64,000 nucleotides of DNA from Microcaldota archaeon (GTDB taxonomy: Archaea > Micrarchaeota > Micrarchaeia > Micrarchaeales > CABMGC01). This document shows, in pieces, positions 51,346 to 60,629 of the stretch (position 1 is its first letter; every line of letters begins with the position of its first letter). Under the pieces are notes generated by a model, which saw only the letters and a program-made list of their open reading frames with translations, was not told where the DNA came from and did no database searches. The position numbers and the translations under genes were made by a program. Location of the stretch: positions 1 through 64,000 of the forward strand of contig JAJYOL010000004.1 of NCBI GenBank assembly GCA_021796225.1, in the 5' to 3' direction.

Positions 51346-51930
51346 ATGCCTTTTAACGTGTTGAGCGAAAGCATGACTATCCATCTGAGCAAAAGAAAAT
51401 TCACGTTCGCGCAGACCCTGCGGCTTAATCATCTGCAGTTAGCATCCGCAAGGGAGGTCGATTCGCTTGCGATGCACGAGGAGCTGAAAGGGATATTCCG
51501 CACGGGGACGCTTGTCGCATATCCTGCTCCCGGAAAGGCACTCCCGAACGAAATCGTTTCGGACGGTTTATATTTCACGGTGCCGAGCGAATGCGTCGGC
51601 CTTGTAGATACCGCCATAATCGTCACAGGCTATTCGCTCGATTTTGACGGAACGATAATTCCGAACAAGAACGGTTTTTCCATAATGACTGATTTCCCAA
51701 AGGAGAGCGGCTACTATTCAATGGGCAAAAACGGCATCACGGACGGCCATCCGTCGTCCAGCACTGACGGGAATGCAAGATACCTCTGGCGCAGCAACGG
51801 GGCATATGTCGGAGCTGTAATACGCAGCGGCATTCACGCAATAATCAATCCATTCGTAATAGGCATAGCGTCAGAGCATTCGGTTGCGCTTCCCGTAGCT
51901 TACAAGCCGCACGCGATCGCTTCGCAATGA
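51346..51930 (+). CDS. Hypothetical beta-rich protein
   Basis: 194 residues, no membrane helix, pattern of short strands (GLYFTVPSECVGLVDTAIIV, YSLDFDGTIIPNKNGF). A TATA element TTTAAATA (51311-51318) predicts a leaderless or nearly leaderless start at the first ATG. I do not recognise the family. Possibly an enzyme with a dUTPase-like barrel, but no motif supports it. Confidence 0.6.
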   Translation: MPFNVLSESMTIHLSKRKFTFAQTLRLNHLQLASAREVDSLAMHEELKGIFRTGTLVAYPAPGKALPNEIVSDGLYFTVPSECVGLVDTAIIVTGYSLDFDGTIIPNKNGFSIMTDFPKESGYYSMGKNGITDGHPSSSTDGNARYLWRSNGAYVGAVIRSGIHAIINPFVIGIASEHSVALPVAYKPHAIASQ

Positions 51931-52090
51931 TCCGAATGCACACCGTGGGATATCCCATTTCTGTCCAAGCCTCTCCTGAATCCTTTCCATGTAGAATACC
52001 TTTTTATATGCGTCTTTGTATCAATATACTGCTTGCCGTCCTACGACAAAATTTGCATATGTCCTGCGGCAAAACCCATATGGTGGGATC

Positions 52091-53395
52091 ATGGTCGAAC
52101 TTCACATATCCGAAGCAAAAAAAGCAGGAGAAAGCGTAACTATTAAAGGATGGATATACCGCAAGCGCGTAAGCGGCGGCATAGTCTTCATAATTCTTCG
52201 CGATATGTCCGGAGTCGTCCAGGCGGCGATAAAAAAAGACAGCGTTGACGAGGCTACATGGAAGGCCGCAGAAGCGACTACTATAGAATCGAGCGTGGAG
52301 CTCAGCGGAACGGTCGTTGAAGACAAACGCGCCCCTACCGGCTATGAGATAAAGGCGACAAGCCTGAAAAACGTTTCCGTATCCGAACCTTATCCAATAA
52401 CGGAGTATCAGAGCACCGAGCTTCTTCTTGACAAGAGGCATCTGTGGCTTCGCAGCCAGTCGATGACTGCAGTAATGAAATTAAGATCGCATTTCTTCAG
52501 ATACGCGCGCGAATTTCTCGACAAGCAGAAATTCTTTGAAGTAACCCCTCCCGTAATTACAAGTGCGGGCGGAGAAACAGGCGCAAACCTTTTCGAGGTC
52601 AATTATTTCGGCAAAAAAGCGTATCTTACTGAATCGTCGCAGCTTTACGCCGAAGCGATGATATATTCTCTAGAGCGCGTATATTCATTTGTTCCTTCAT
52701 TCAGGGCGGAGAAATCCCGCACCACAAAGCACCTTGCCGAATACTGGCATTTGGAGCCGGAGATGGCATATTACAACAATGAAATGAATATGGAACTTCA
52801 GGAAGGGCTGATAAGCCATATAGCGGAGAAGCTTGCGAAGGAGCATCAGGACGAATTGACCGTTTTGAATGTCGATCACAAGGCGCTAGGCAAGATCAAG
52901 CCTCCGTTCAAGCGCATAAGCTACGAAGACGCGATTAAAATACTCAATGAAAAGGGATTCAAGCTCAAATGGGGCGACGATCTCGGCGTTGAAGAAGAAC
53001 GTGCAATCACCGCGGAGGAGGACAAGCCGATATTCATATGCAATTGGCCTAAGGAAATAAAGCCTTTCTACATGCCGATAAATCCGAAGGATCCGCGTAC
53101 TGTTGTCTGTTCGGACATGCAGGCACCGCACGGTCACGGCGAAATAATCGGCGGAAGCGAAAGAATCTGGAAGTACGACGAGCTGGTCGAAAGGATGCAC
53201 GAAGTGGAAAAGCTGAAGGACGTGAAATTCAACATGGATAATTACAGCTGGTGGATAGATCTCAGGCGCTACGGTTCTGTACCGCATTCGGGTTTCGGGA
53301 TGGGCATGGAGCGCGTCATAAAGTGGATGCTCAACCTTGACCACATACGCGATGCGATTCCGTTTCCAAGAATGGCAAACAGACTTGAACCGTAA
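52091..53395 (+). CDS. asnS: Asparaginyl-tRNA synthetase
   Basis: 434 residues from MVELHISEAKK; GGTGGGATC directly before the ATG is a strong ribosome site, so the longer frame is rejected. An N-terminal OB-fold anticodon-binding domain is followed by the class II core: FFEVTPPVITSAGGETGANL, FRAEKSRTTKHLAEYWHLEP (motif 2) and SGFGMGMERVIKWM (motif 3), ending IPFPRMANRLEP. KSRTTKHLAEYW favours AsnRS over AspRS. It charges tRNA-Asn, so this organism need not use the amidotransferase route for Asn. Confidence 0.92.
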   Translation: MVELHISEAKKAGESVTIKGWIYRKRVSGGIVFIILRDMSGVVQAAIKKDSVDEATWKAAEATTIESSVELSGTVVEDKRAPTGYEIKATSLKNVSVSEPYPITEYQSTELLLDKRHLWLRSQSMTAVMKLRSHFFRYAREFLDKQKFFEVTPPVITSAGGETGANLFEVNYFGKKAYLTESSQLYAEAMIYSLERVYSFVPSFRAEKSRTTKHLAEYWHLEPEMAYYNNEMNMELQEGLISHIAEKLAKEHQDELTVLNVDHKALGKIKPPFKRISYEDAIKILNEKGFKLKWGDDLGVEEERAITAEEDKPIFICNWPKEIKPFYMPINPKDPRTVVCSDMQAPHGHGEIIGGSERIWKYDELVERMHEVEKLKDVKFNMDNYSWWIDLRRYGSVPHSGFGMGMERVIKWMLNLDHIRDAIPFPRMANRLEP

Positions 53396-53466
53396 TCGTT
53401 TCCGGTATTGCAAAAACCCAGAAAACCTATTTAAATCTGCAATTCTATTGGTAAATAAGTGATTAT

Positions 53467-54228
53467 ATGAGTGAAAATGCCACTTCGAGCGGAGCAATAG
53501 TCGTCATATCCTGCATGGACAGAAGGCTTGTAAATACGCTTAAACCGTTTGAAAATACCGGAGAAACGCTTGCACAGAAAATCGATACGCTTTCAAAAAT
53601 CTTCAAGACACACGGAACGACCTTCAACAAACTGAAAGAGCTGCTTTCGGAAACGCAGGGCAAGAATGTCATAATACTTTCCAATGCCGGAACAAACGTA
53701 AACGGCTTGTCAAATACATTGCAGGAAATATCCTCCAAAAATAATGGGATAGAACGCATAATACTGGTAACGCATACGGACTGCGGAGGCATGTCGATAG
53801 TCACGAAAGGACTTGTAGAAGGCGCTACGGAAAGCAGCGACAAATTCTTCAAACATCTCGGCGGTTCCGCTTATTCATCCGCATATCACAAAGGCGACTT
53901 GATCGAAACGGTACGAGCGACCGTGGAAAAGATGAATGCCGAGATCCAAAAAACACACGCGCTAAAATTCTCCAACAACGTCGTCGCGGTGCATATAGAC
54001 GTCAAGGATCTTGCATTGAAGGAGGAAGGACATGAACATGTTCTCGTGTGCGCCCTTCCTGGAACATACGGCGCAAATTTCGAAGGGACACCGCGCGACC
54101 AGACTTACGGCGTAGTCGGAAATGTGCGTGATACCGTGCAAGACGTACGCATTGCAACCGACGTTCTGGGGATGAAAAAAGTTCTTGATTTCACCAGTAA
54201 AAACACCGGTAAAAAACTGAAAACGTAA
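53467..54228 (+). CDS. Beta-carbonic-anhydrase-like protein
   Basis: 253 residues. Cys16-Met-Asp18-Arg19 (SCMDRR), LSNAGTNVNG, and His103-x2-Cys106 (VTHTDCGGMS) match the zinc ligands and the Asp-Arg pair of beta-class carbonic anhydrases, which interconvert CO2 and bicarbonate. The gap between the two halves is longer than usual, and the C-terminal part (GHEHVLVCALPGTYG) is its own. It may be a divergent carbonic anhydrase or a relative with another reaction. Cytoplasmic. Convergent with the metal transporter gene, 9 bp away. Confidence 0.72.
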   Translation: MSENATSSGAIVVISCMDRRLVNTLKPFENTGETLAQKIDTLSKIFKTHGTTFNKLKELLSETQGKNVIILSNAGTNVNGLSNTLQEISSKNNGIERIILVTHTDCGGMSIVTKGLVEGATESSDKFFKHLGGSAYSSAYHKGDLIETVRATVEKMNAEIQKTHALKFSNNVVAVHIDVKDLALKEEGHEHVLVCALPGTYGANFEGTPRDQTYGVVGNVRDTVQDVRIATDVLGMKKVLDFTSKNTGKKLKT

Positions 54229-54237
54229 TTACTTCGA

Positions 54238-55386
54238 TTATGCGAATGCCAGAAGGCCGCAGCATATTACGGCGATTACGCTGGCCCAGAATGCCAATCT
54301 TCCGAATCCCGACAGGCGGTGCTTTCCCATAAGTTTTCCGTTTTGTGCCAGCACGCCCATTGCTATTACCGGACCTATCAATATGAACACCAACGCAACC
54401 ATTAGCGTAAGAACTAGTCCTATGAGATCGCTGAAGAAAAAGGGCAGCACAACCGCAGGCAGCGTTTCAATTATGTATATTTTGAACCATGTATTGTCCT
54501 TGATGTTCAACGCTTCGACTATGCCCCACGAACTTGCCAGCGATATTACAACAAGTGCGAGAAATCCTGCTGCGATAATACCCACTGCAAAAAGGTAAGG
54601 CGCATAAGCTCCGCCTATTCCTGTTATGGCCGCTGTAAGTTCGCCCGAACTGTTTATCAGCGTCGAATGGTTTAATCCTACGCTTGCAAGCACTACTGCA
54701 ACCATTATCACTTCGCTGAACACGGCACCGACAAACGTCTCTATTCTCGAGGCCTTTACCGAATGATATTTTTTCTTCGCAGTCGCAGATGTCTGATAAA
54801 AGAGCATGAACGGCATTATTACCGCACCGACGTTTGCCGCTACGAGGAATAAGAATTCCCTATTTACTCCAGAAGGAAACAGCGGATATCCTTGCAATCC
54901 TTTTCCCATAAAAACAATGTATGAAAATACGAGAACAAGCGATACCGCAAGCAGATACCGTTCCGCTTTTTCATATTCCTTCTTGAATACTACGGCAACA
55001 TGCGCCAAATATATCAGAGGGAGTGAGATTACCGGCGATATGCCTATTATTTTCAAACCTACCGCGATGGCCGCATACTCGGCAACGTAACTGAGGAAAT
55101 CCGTTATTGCCATCGGAAAACTCAGTGCGATTGAAAGCCTTTTTGAAAAGTTTTCCCTTATCAGTTCGCCCAGTCCTTTTTTCGTTGCCGCTCCGACTCT
55201 TCCTGCGACTTCCATTATGAAATACAACGGTATTATGAGTGCGAGAAGTATGACTATGAATTCGTATTTGAATGCGGCACCGCTCTGCATTGCGGTTATC
55301 ACGCTTGCGGCATCGACATCCGCCATCATGACAAGCCATGCCGGTCCGAAAACCTTTCTCAAATCCGAAATACTTTCTTTTAACAT
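54238..55386 (-). CDS. NRAMP-related transporter, atypical metal site
   Basis: 382 residues and about 11 membrane helices. GPAWLVMMADVDAASVITAM aligns with the first helix of NRAMP metal transporters, but the DPGN metal-binding motif reads DVDA, and the helix-six MPH motif reads MPF (GAVIMPFMLFYQTSA). Both usual Mn/Fe ligands are therefore changed. It may carry another ion, such as Mg2+ as in NRAMP-related Mg transporters, or another substrate. Convergent with the carbonic-anhydrase-like gene. Confidence 0.78.
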   Translation of the reverse strand: MLKESISDLRKVFGPAWLVMMADVDAASVITAMQSGAAFKYEFIVILLALIIPLYFIMEVAGRVGAATKKGLGELIRENFSKRLSIALSFPMAITDFLSYVAEYAAIAVGLKIIGISPVISLPLIYLAHVAVVFKKEYEKAERYLLAVSLVLVFSYIVFMGKGLQGYPLFPSGVNREFLFLVAANVGAVIMPFMLFYQTSATAKKKYHSVKASRIETFVGAVFSEVIMVAVVLASVGLNHSTLINSSGELTAAITGIGGAYAPYLFAVGIIAAGFLALVVISLASSWGIVEALNIKDNTWFKIYIIETLPAVVLPFFFSDLIGLVLTLMVALVFILIGPVIAMGVLAQNGKLMGKHRLSGFGRLAFWASVIAVICCGLLAFA

Positions 55387-55479
55387 CTGAACACAATCTT
55401 ATAACTCGGTTATACACCATACATTCATAATTCTTTTGCCATACGCCATGAAAAATTCGTATCGTATCCGATACACGCA

Positions 55480-55980
55480 TCAGTCGGTACTACGTCTCAT
55501 TATCTTTTTAAGAGGTCCTACCTGCATGCCTCTTTCCTTATCGTTACCATTATTTACACAGACGTATGCCACTCTGGCCGTTTCAAACAGCCCTGTATCA
55601 ATACGCGCATCGATATCCAATCCTCTGGCCGCGTCATCCAAATCCACGGCGACATATCCCGTACCTGAAAAATGATATGATTTTTCTTCGGAATTGAAAC
55701 CATCCAGATCCTCCATGCGCGTCAATTCGCCGTTGCTATTTATGCGATAAGCTCCACGCGTCAGCAATCCTTTCTGCGCAATCCACGCCGGGCCTTTTTC
55801 ATGCAGTTCCTCTCTGAATTTTTCGTCGTTTCTGTATTTCAAAACAACATCTTCAAGATTTGCCTGTCTGTATCCATGAGGCACCGCATTTATAGCGTCT
55901 GTAGGCGAAACAAGCTTTTCGGAAAGAAATACCGACAAAATTTTTTCATTTCTTTTATCCATGCGCTTCTTCTCCATCAA
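55480..55980 (-). CDS. Hypothetical protein downstream of tRNA-Arg
   Basis: 166 residues from the Met after GGGGATTTG. Charged N-terminal half with a helical pattern (KILSVFLSEKLVSPTDAINA), then a beta-rich part (YHFSGTGYVAVDLDDAARGL). The longer open frame runs back through the tRNA-Arg gene and was rejected. It begins 34 bp after the tRNA on the same strand and may share its transcript. Family not recognised. Confidence 0.6.
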   Translation of the reverse strand: MMEKKRMDKRNEKILSVFLSEKLVSPTDAINAVPHGYRQANLEDVVLKYRNDEKFREELHEKGPAWIAQKGLLTRGAYRINSNGELTRMEDLDGFNSEEKSYHFSGTGYVAVDLDDAARGLDIDARIDTGLFETARVAYVCVNNGNDKERGMQVGPLKKIMRRSTD

Positions 55981-56013
55981 ATCCCCTCTTCGGTTATCCT
56001 GTAAAATAAATGA

Positions 56014-56088
56014 CGGGCATGACGGGATTTGAACCCGCAACCAACGGCTCCGCAAGCCGACATGCTATCCAAGTTACACCACATGCCC
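56014..56088 (-). tRNA. tRNA-Arg(GCG)
   Basis: A 75-nt cloverleaf without intron. Acceptor GGGCATG pairs with CATGCCC, discriminator G. The anticodon loop is TTGCGGA with anticodon GCG; the stem has four good pairs and a T-T at 27-43. T-arm GCGGG-TTCAAAT-CCCGT. No CCA encoded. Confidence 0.92.
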
Positions 56089-56292
56089 AAATGTGTTCCT
56101 GTATATCTGTTAATTGTACCTTAATTATTATATTATAGTGCTTCACTTCGGACAGTGACAATTTTTCCGACGTTAATATTTTTGCAGACTTTGAAAAATC
56201 CCCTATTCCTGCGTCGTCTACGTATATTTTACTGACGGAAGATTCCGAATAGGTATAAAAAGATATCTGTTATATGTATATCTGGTGAACAA

Positions 56293-56541
56293 ATGGCTGA
56301 AAGAGTTGTTGACGAAAGAATAGACAGGGAAGACGGATATCTGTACTTCCTAGGAAAGGATGGATATGCGTGGAGAACCCCTATGAAGAACAACCCAAGA
56401 GGAAGAAAGTCGAAGGTTGGCTCTGAAAAGGTCTCCAGGGAAGATGGGTATCTTTACTTCGTAGACAAGAGTGGCTACGTTGCAAGGACAAAGATGAACA
56501 GAAAGGGAAGAGTAGCTGCAAAGAGAAGAAAGAGAAGATAA
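56293..56541 (+). CDS. Small basic protein with two copies of a REDGYLYF motif
   Basis: 82 residues. Two units repeat: DREDGYLYFLGKDGYAWRT and SREDGYLYFVDKSGYVARTK, each about 24 residues, followed by a strongly basic tail (GRVAAKRRKRR). Each unit could form a small beta hairpin with tyrosines exposed. Basic charge suggests binding to nucleic acid, perhaps a chromatin protein. TATAAAAAG (near 56256) and GGTGA 5 nt before the ATG support active expression. A 9-bp inverted repeat begins at the stop codon (56537-56556). Family not recognised. Confidence 0.75.
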   Translation: MAERVVDERIDREDGYLYFLGKDGYAWRTPMKNNPRGRKSKVGSEKVSREDGYLYFVDKSGYVARTKMNRKGRVAAKRRKRR

Positions 56542-56556
56542 CCTTTCAAGGTTATC
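56537..56556 (+). terminator. Hairpin overlapping the stop codon
   Basis: GATAACCTT-tc-AAGGTTATC starts inside the stop codon of the small basic protein gene. The T-tract behind it is weak, so termination is a guess; mRNA 3' end protection is another. Confidence 0.4.
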
Positions 56557-56685
56557 TATCCGAGTTTGTCTTTATCAGGCCTGATCGCGGTGTCTTACTC
56601 GGGACACGAATCCGGCAGGCCGCTTATTTTCAAGCACAAAAACGTACAATAACCTTAAAACTACAACGTATTCATGTTATATTGT

Positions 56686-57282
56686 ATGGAAACGCAAGCT
56701 CCTGAAAAAATGGAATCACTTGAGAGGTACAACAGACTTTATCTCGAGATAATAAACCGCTATAAGGACTACATAGAGGAACGCGAAAATCTTTACGTCG
56801 CGGAACTGCCAAAGCTTGTAACTCCTGAAAACGAAGCTGTATCGTCATTTGCAAATTCCATAAAGGAAACTTTTCAAGGCTATGAATACGAATCGAATTT
56901 CAAGGAGGCTGCACTTAAAGCATTCGATTACGTGAACAATTCGATATCCGTAGTAGCTACGCCAATACAATTCTGGCTGATGCCTGAAGAAACGCTTTCT
57001 TTGAAATGCGGGGATCATTTTGACCGGGCGGTTCTTCTTTGCAGTATGCTCATAGCGCTTGGCAATCCTTCGTCAAAAATCGCGATAATCACAAAGGAAA
57101 ATTACAGGGCAATACTCGTATGCTGCGAGCTAAACGACAAAATACTATACATGGATATAGAAGGAAGGAAGAGCGGCGAGTATGCGAGCAAGGATGATCT
57201 TCTGCACGGTTACGGCGCCGATACGGACGACGAAACGGCCGCTTACGAATTCAATGACAAAATGTACGTTGACCTTGCATGA
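56686..57282 (+). CDS. Transglutaminase-like fold protein
   Basis: 198 residues from METQAPEKM; the TATA element CCTTAAAA (near 56655) predicts a start there. LKCGDHFDRAVLLCSMLIALG matches the catalytic cysteine helix of transglutaminase-like proteins. The usual histidine is not found: the matching strand reads AILVCCELNDKILYMDIEG, though the aspartate remains. It may be an inactive binding protein or use another residue. The N-terminal 90 residues are helical. Confidence 0.65.
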   Translation: METQAPEKMESLERYNRLYLEIINRYKDYIEERENLYVAELPKLVTPENEAVSSFANSIKETFQGYEYESNFKEAALKAFDYVNNSISVVATPIQFWLMPEETLSLKCGDHFDRAVLLCSMLIALGNPSSKIAIITKENYRAILVCCELNDKILYMDIEGRKSGEYASKDDLLHGYGADTDDETAAYEFNDKMYVDLA

Positions 57283-57288
57283 ACTTAA

Positions 57289-57417
57289 TCATGCGTGCCC
57301 GCGTTTTCTGTGAAGCTTGAATCTCTTCCTTGCTGTCTTTTTGAGCCTTGCATGCTTCGCTATCTTTCTGTGCGCCTTTCCAACTCTTCTTGTCTTTTTG
57401 CTAACGGTTCTCTGCAT
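57289..57417 (-). CDS. Ultra-basic 42-residue protein
   Basis: MQRTVSKKTRRVGKAHRK opens it and HRKRGHA closes it; more than 40 percent of residues are Lys or Arg and there is no acidic residue. GAGGT lies 6 nt before the ATG. Size and charge suit a small ribosomal or nucleic-acid-compacting protein. It matches no ribosomal protein I know (not L39e or L40e). A 12-bp palindrome, GCGCATATGCGC (57444-57455), sits upstream. Confidence 0.6.
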   Translation of the reverse strand: MQRTVSKKTRRVGKAHRKIAKHARLKKTARKRFKLHRKRGHA

Positions 57418-57535
57418 TTGAATACCTCAATGTTCCGATTGCAGCGCATATGCGCCTGATCGTAAAGTACCATACAAATATTATCAGATAAATATAAAAT
57501 ATGCTATGCGATTCGGAATTTTTCAGCATGTCTGT

Positions 57536-58594
57536 TTACATCCATCCGCCTATGCCTTTCTGGCCTTTTGCACTCTTGAATTTGTTAAATCTCTCCGAAT
57601 ATTTCTTGACACGCTCTTCCGAGAATCCATGTTCCCTGCACATGAAGTTGACAAGTTTATCCTCGTTGAATGTAAATCTCTTCGATATGTCATTGAAATC
57701 CGACATGCTTATTTTCGCAACTTCCGGTTTTAGGAACACATCCTCGACTTCCTGCGGATCAGCATCGAATTCCAGATTGTATTTTTCCTTCACGTGTTTT
57801 GTTATCTTTTCCAGGCTGTCAAACGTTTTCACTATCTTGAGCGCGGTCATCGGCCCGACGCCTCGTATTCCTGAATTGAAATCCGTTCCTATGAGGATGC
57901 CCATCCATATCAACTGCTTCTGCGTTATGTCGAATTTCGTCAGCAGGTCCTTGAGGATTATCCTCTCCAGTTCCACGTTCACATAAACATTTCTTCCTTG
58001 GAGCTTGCGCCTTCCGCTGAACGCAAAATTCCTTATCACTATTTCTGCACCGAACAGGAACGAATCATAATCTTGACTCGCCGAAGCATACACCAATCCG
58101 TCTCTTGCCATCTGCGCAGCCTGCGCTTCCCCTTCCCCCGGAGCCTGTATGTACGGGATGCCCATGTATTCAAGGAGTTCCTTTGCGCTGTCTATTATCT
58201 CCTTATTGATTTTGGTGCTGACCATTGCGTAAGTTCTCGCTTCCTCAAGCATTCCTTCCCTTTTGGCTTCTTCCCACTTCTCATGCGCTTCGTTGCGCCT
58301 GTTGGCCCGTGCCTGCAGTGTTCGTTCCTTCAATGCCGGAGGTATTCCGTCAAAAACGTATATCGGAGTTATTCCATAGTCCATGAAATTCGACGACCTA
58401 TAGAGAAGCCCTGACAGGTGGCTGGTCACCCTCCCCTTCTCATCCTTCAACGGCGTGCCGTCAGGCTGCCTTATTATCGAAAGGAATTGGTATATCGTAT
58501 TGAATGCGTCTATCGCTATGGTTTTTCCTGTAAGGTCCTTGAAGTCAATTTTCTCCTTGACCTCGGCTATCAGCTTGCTTATGTCAACTGCCAA
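57536..58594 (-). CDS. fen: Flap endonuclease FEN1
   Basis: 352 residues, full length. The N-terminal domain includes TIAIDAFNTIYQFLS and VFDGIPPALK; the internal domain QAPGEGEAQAAQMA, SQDYDSFLFGA and LIGTDFNSGIRGVGPMTALK. These acidic residues bind two metals to cut 5' flaps in replication and repair. The last residues, QKGIGGWM, fit a PCNA-binding box (QxxIxxWM). The MBF1 gene lies 19 bp upstream on the same strand. Confidence 0.96.
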   Translation of the reverse strand: MAVDISKLIAEVKEKIDFKDLTGKTIAIDAFNTIYQFLSIIRQPDGTPLKDEKGRVTSHLSGLLYRSSNFMDYGITPIYVFDGIPPALKERTLQARANRRNEAHEKWEEAKREGMLEEARTYAMVSTKINKEIIDSAKELLEYMGIPYIQAPGEGEAQAAQMARDGLVYASASQDYDSFLFGAEIVIRNFAFSGRRKLQGRNVYVNVELERIILKDLLTKFDITQKQLIWMGILIGTDFNSGIRGVGPMTALKIVKTFDSLEKITKHVKEKYNLEFDADPQEVEDVFLKPEVAKISMSDFNDISKRFTFNEDKLVNFMCREHGFSEERVKKYSERFNKFKSAKGQKGIGGWM

Positions 58595-58613
58595 ATCTTT
58601 TCACCTCCTGGTT

Positions 58614-59072
58614 TCACTTTTTCTCCTTTCTTATTGCCATGTCGCCAAGCGTGAGGGGCTCGTTGTGCCTTGGCGGTGCCCTGCTTCGTTCTTCCTTGAT
58701 TTCCTGCGTAAGCCGCACGTTCAATTCCCTTTCAAGCTTCTTCACGAGTTTGTCGTCGGGAGGGAGCTTTTGGTTTTCCACTCTTATCAATACGCTTTCC
58801 TTCTCATTTATCCTTTCCGCAAGCACTTTGGTGGTCAAGCCCATGGAAGACATCGCATTGCGGATTCTTTTCCCATAATCTGAGACAACTTCGTATTCCT
58901 CCGCACTTTTCTTTTCCTGCATGTGGGAAGGTCTGCTCTTTACCTGCTCTTCGATTACCTCTATGGGGGTTTTGCCCTTTGCGCATCTGGCACATAAGTT
59001 CATGATCGCGTTTTCAATTTTTACGACATACACAGTGCTGATCTGCCTGCCGCATATTTCACAATCTTCCAT
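58614..59072 (-). CDS. Multiprotein bridging factor 1 (MBF1), archaeal type
   Basis: 152 residues from MEDCEICG. The N-terminal zinc ribbon (CEICG with CARCAKG) and the C-terminal helix-turn-helix (YGKRIRNAMSSMGLTTKVLA, then ESVLIRVENQKLPP) are the archaeal MBF1 arrangement. In archaea it is linked to translation and transcription. It lies directly upstream of the fen gene on the same strand. Confidence 0.92.
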   Translation of the reverse strand: MEDCEICGRQISTVYVVKIENAIMNLCARCAKGKTPIEVIEEQVKSRPSHMQEKKSAEEYEVVSDYGKRIRNAMSSMGLTTKVLAERINEKESVLIRVENQKLPPDDKLVKKLERELNVRLTQEIKEERSRAPPRHNEPLTLGDMAIRKEKK

Positions 59073-59131
59073 AAAATCCCCTTTTACCAATAGTTATATA
59101 ACATGATAGAAATAAAAGCTAACTGCATATT

Positions 59132-60613
59132 ATGTCCTCTGAATCTCGGCATGTAAAATCGTCGTATAACGGGGTTACGAAAACCGCCGGGCTTATCGCC
59201 GCGTTTGCGATTAACATAGCCGTATTGGCATTCCTGATGGGCAGCGGATTCCCAATAATATACTCGGTAGTGTTTGCAATATTTTCACTGATTTTTTCCG
59301 GTACGTTCGTCTCCAAACTATTCGGTTTTCCGGGGTTTCTCGGGTTGTACCTTTTCAAAACACAAAAAGGCATAGTCTCTATAGACAAGCTTTCGAAGAA
59401 ATGGGTGTGGCTTTGGGACGGCATAGTGGACTGGGGATTTGTGATGTCCTTCGGCGTGCTTTCCTACTTCGGATTCAAGAAATACGTCTCAAGGCGCATT
59501 CTGGTGCTCGGCATTCTCTCGTTGATAGCGATGGAAGTGCTCATCCTCCCATATACTAGCGTTGCATCAAGCATACTCAACGTGCCGAAATATACGGCGC
59601 AGACGACGGCAACCTACACACCGAACACACCGGAAACGTTCTATATCGAATTGGCACTTTCCATAATTGCAGTGATCGGTGGATTCGCCGCTTACATCGT
59701 CGCGTTCCTTTTTTACGTACTGATAATAGTAATACACGGATTCATGGCATTCGCCGTTGCATCCCTGCCAGGTGGCGCATCTGGGTCATCTACCGCTCTC
59801 CCTGCGCCTGCAGGCGTGCCAGTGATACTGCTTCCGTTTCTTAAGCCCAGCATAACAATACCTCTCCTGTTGTCTCTTGCTCTCCTTCTCGTAATTCACG
59901 AAGTTTCACACGGAATAATTGCACGAAGATACAAGATAAAGCTGAAATCCGTAGGAGTAATACTGTTCGGAATAATACCTGTAGGGGCATTCGTGGAGCC
60001 TGACGAAAAGGAGGTATCCAAGCTTACCAAGATAAAGCAGGATAAAATATCCATAGCAGGGGTTTCGATGAACTTCCTGTTTACGCTGGTGTTTTTCATC
60101 CCTCTGCTGCTCATGCTTTACGCAGTGCTCCCACAATTCTTCGCATCGCACATAGTAGTTTCGTCAACCGTGCCCAACTCTCCCGCATTCAATGCGACTC
60201 TTGCCGGTGCAACGATTTTGAAATGGAACAATCACACGGTTAATAATTTCTCCGAACTGGAGTCTGCCGCAGTGCAGGATACTCCCGGAAGCATAGTTAC
60301 CGTAACGACGACCAACCGCACAGTCCAACTTGTTGCAAATTCTACCGGAAAGATAGGTGTCATGCTGGTTCAGGAAAACGTGGACACTACGAAGGGATTA
60401 TTGCCTTCCGCGATAAATTTCATATACTCGTTCATAGCGCTCTCATTTCTGCTTAACTTCCTGATAGCGATATTCAACCTGCTTCCCGTCCCGATGCTTG
60501 ACGGATTCAGGGTATACAACGCCAATCTAGGATACCGCGTGCTTTTGGTTCTGGAAGTAATAATGATATTGGCGCTCGCGCTGCTTATTTTGCCGTGGAT
60601 TCAGTATTTGTAA
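59132..60613 (+). CDS. Site-2 protease (M50) with PDZ-like insert
   Basis: 493 residues and at least eight membrane helices. LLVIHEVSHGIIARRYKIK holds the zinc site HExxH and NLLPVPMLDGFRVYN the LDG motif with the third ligand. A PDZ-like domain (about 345-415) lies between two core helices. These proteases cut membrane proteins inside the bilayer, often to release regulators. The first 200 residues add extra helices. Divergent from MBF1 (59 bp between starts) and convergent with the deoxyhypusine synthase gene (16 bp). Confidence 0.92.
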   Translation: MSSESRHVKSSYNGVTKTAGLIAAFAINIAVLAFLMGSGFPIIYSVVFAIFSLIFSGTFVSKLFGFPGFLGLYLFKTQKGIVSIDKLSKKWVWLWDGIVDWGFVMSFGVLSYFGFKKYVSRRILVLGILSLIAMEVLILPYTSVASSILNVPKYTAQTTATYTPNTPETFYIELALSIIAVIGGFAAYIVAFLFYVLIIVIHGFMAFAVASLPGGASGSSTALPAPAGVPVILLPFLKPSITIPLLLSLALLLVIHEVSHGIIARRYKIKLKSVGVILFGIIPVGAFVEPDEKEVSKLTKIKQDKISIAGVSMNFLFTLVFFIPLLLMLYAVLPQFFASHIVVSSTVPNSPAFNATLAGATILKWNNHTVNNFSELESAAVQDTPGSIVTVTTTNRTVQLVANSTGKIGVMLVQENVDTTKGLLPSAINFIYSFIALSFLLNFLIAIFNLLPVPMLDGFRVYNANLGYRVLLVLEVIMILALALLILPWIQYL

Positions 60614-60629
60614 TGCGCTTTTACCTCTT

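Noticed and set aside
55981..56055. N-terminal extension of the 55480 gene
   Set aside because: Runs through tRNA-Arg(GCG); the Met at 55980 is the first start outside the tRNA.
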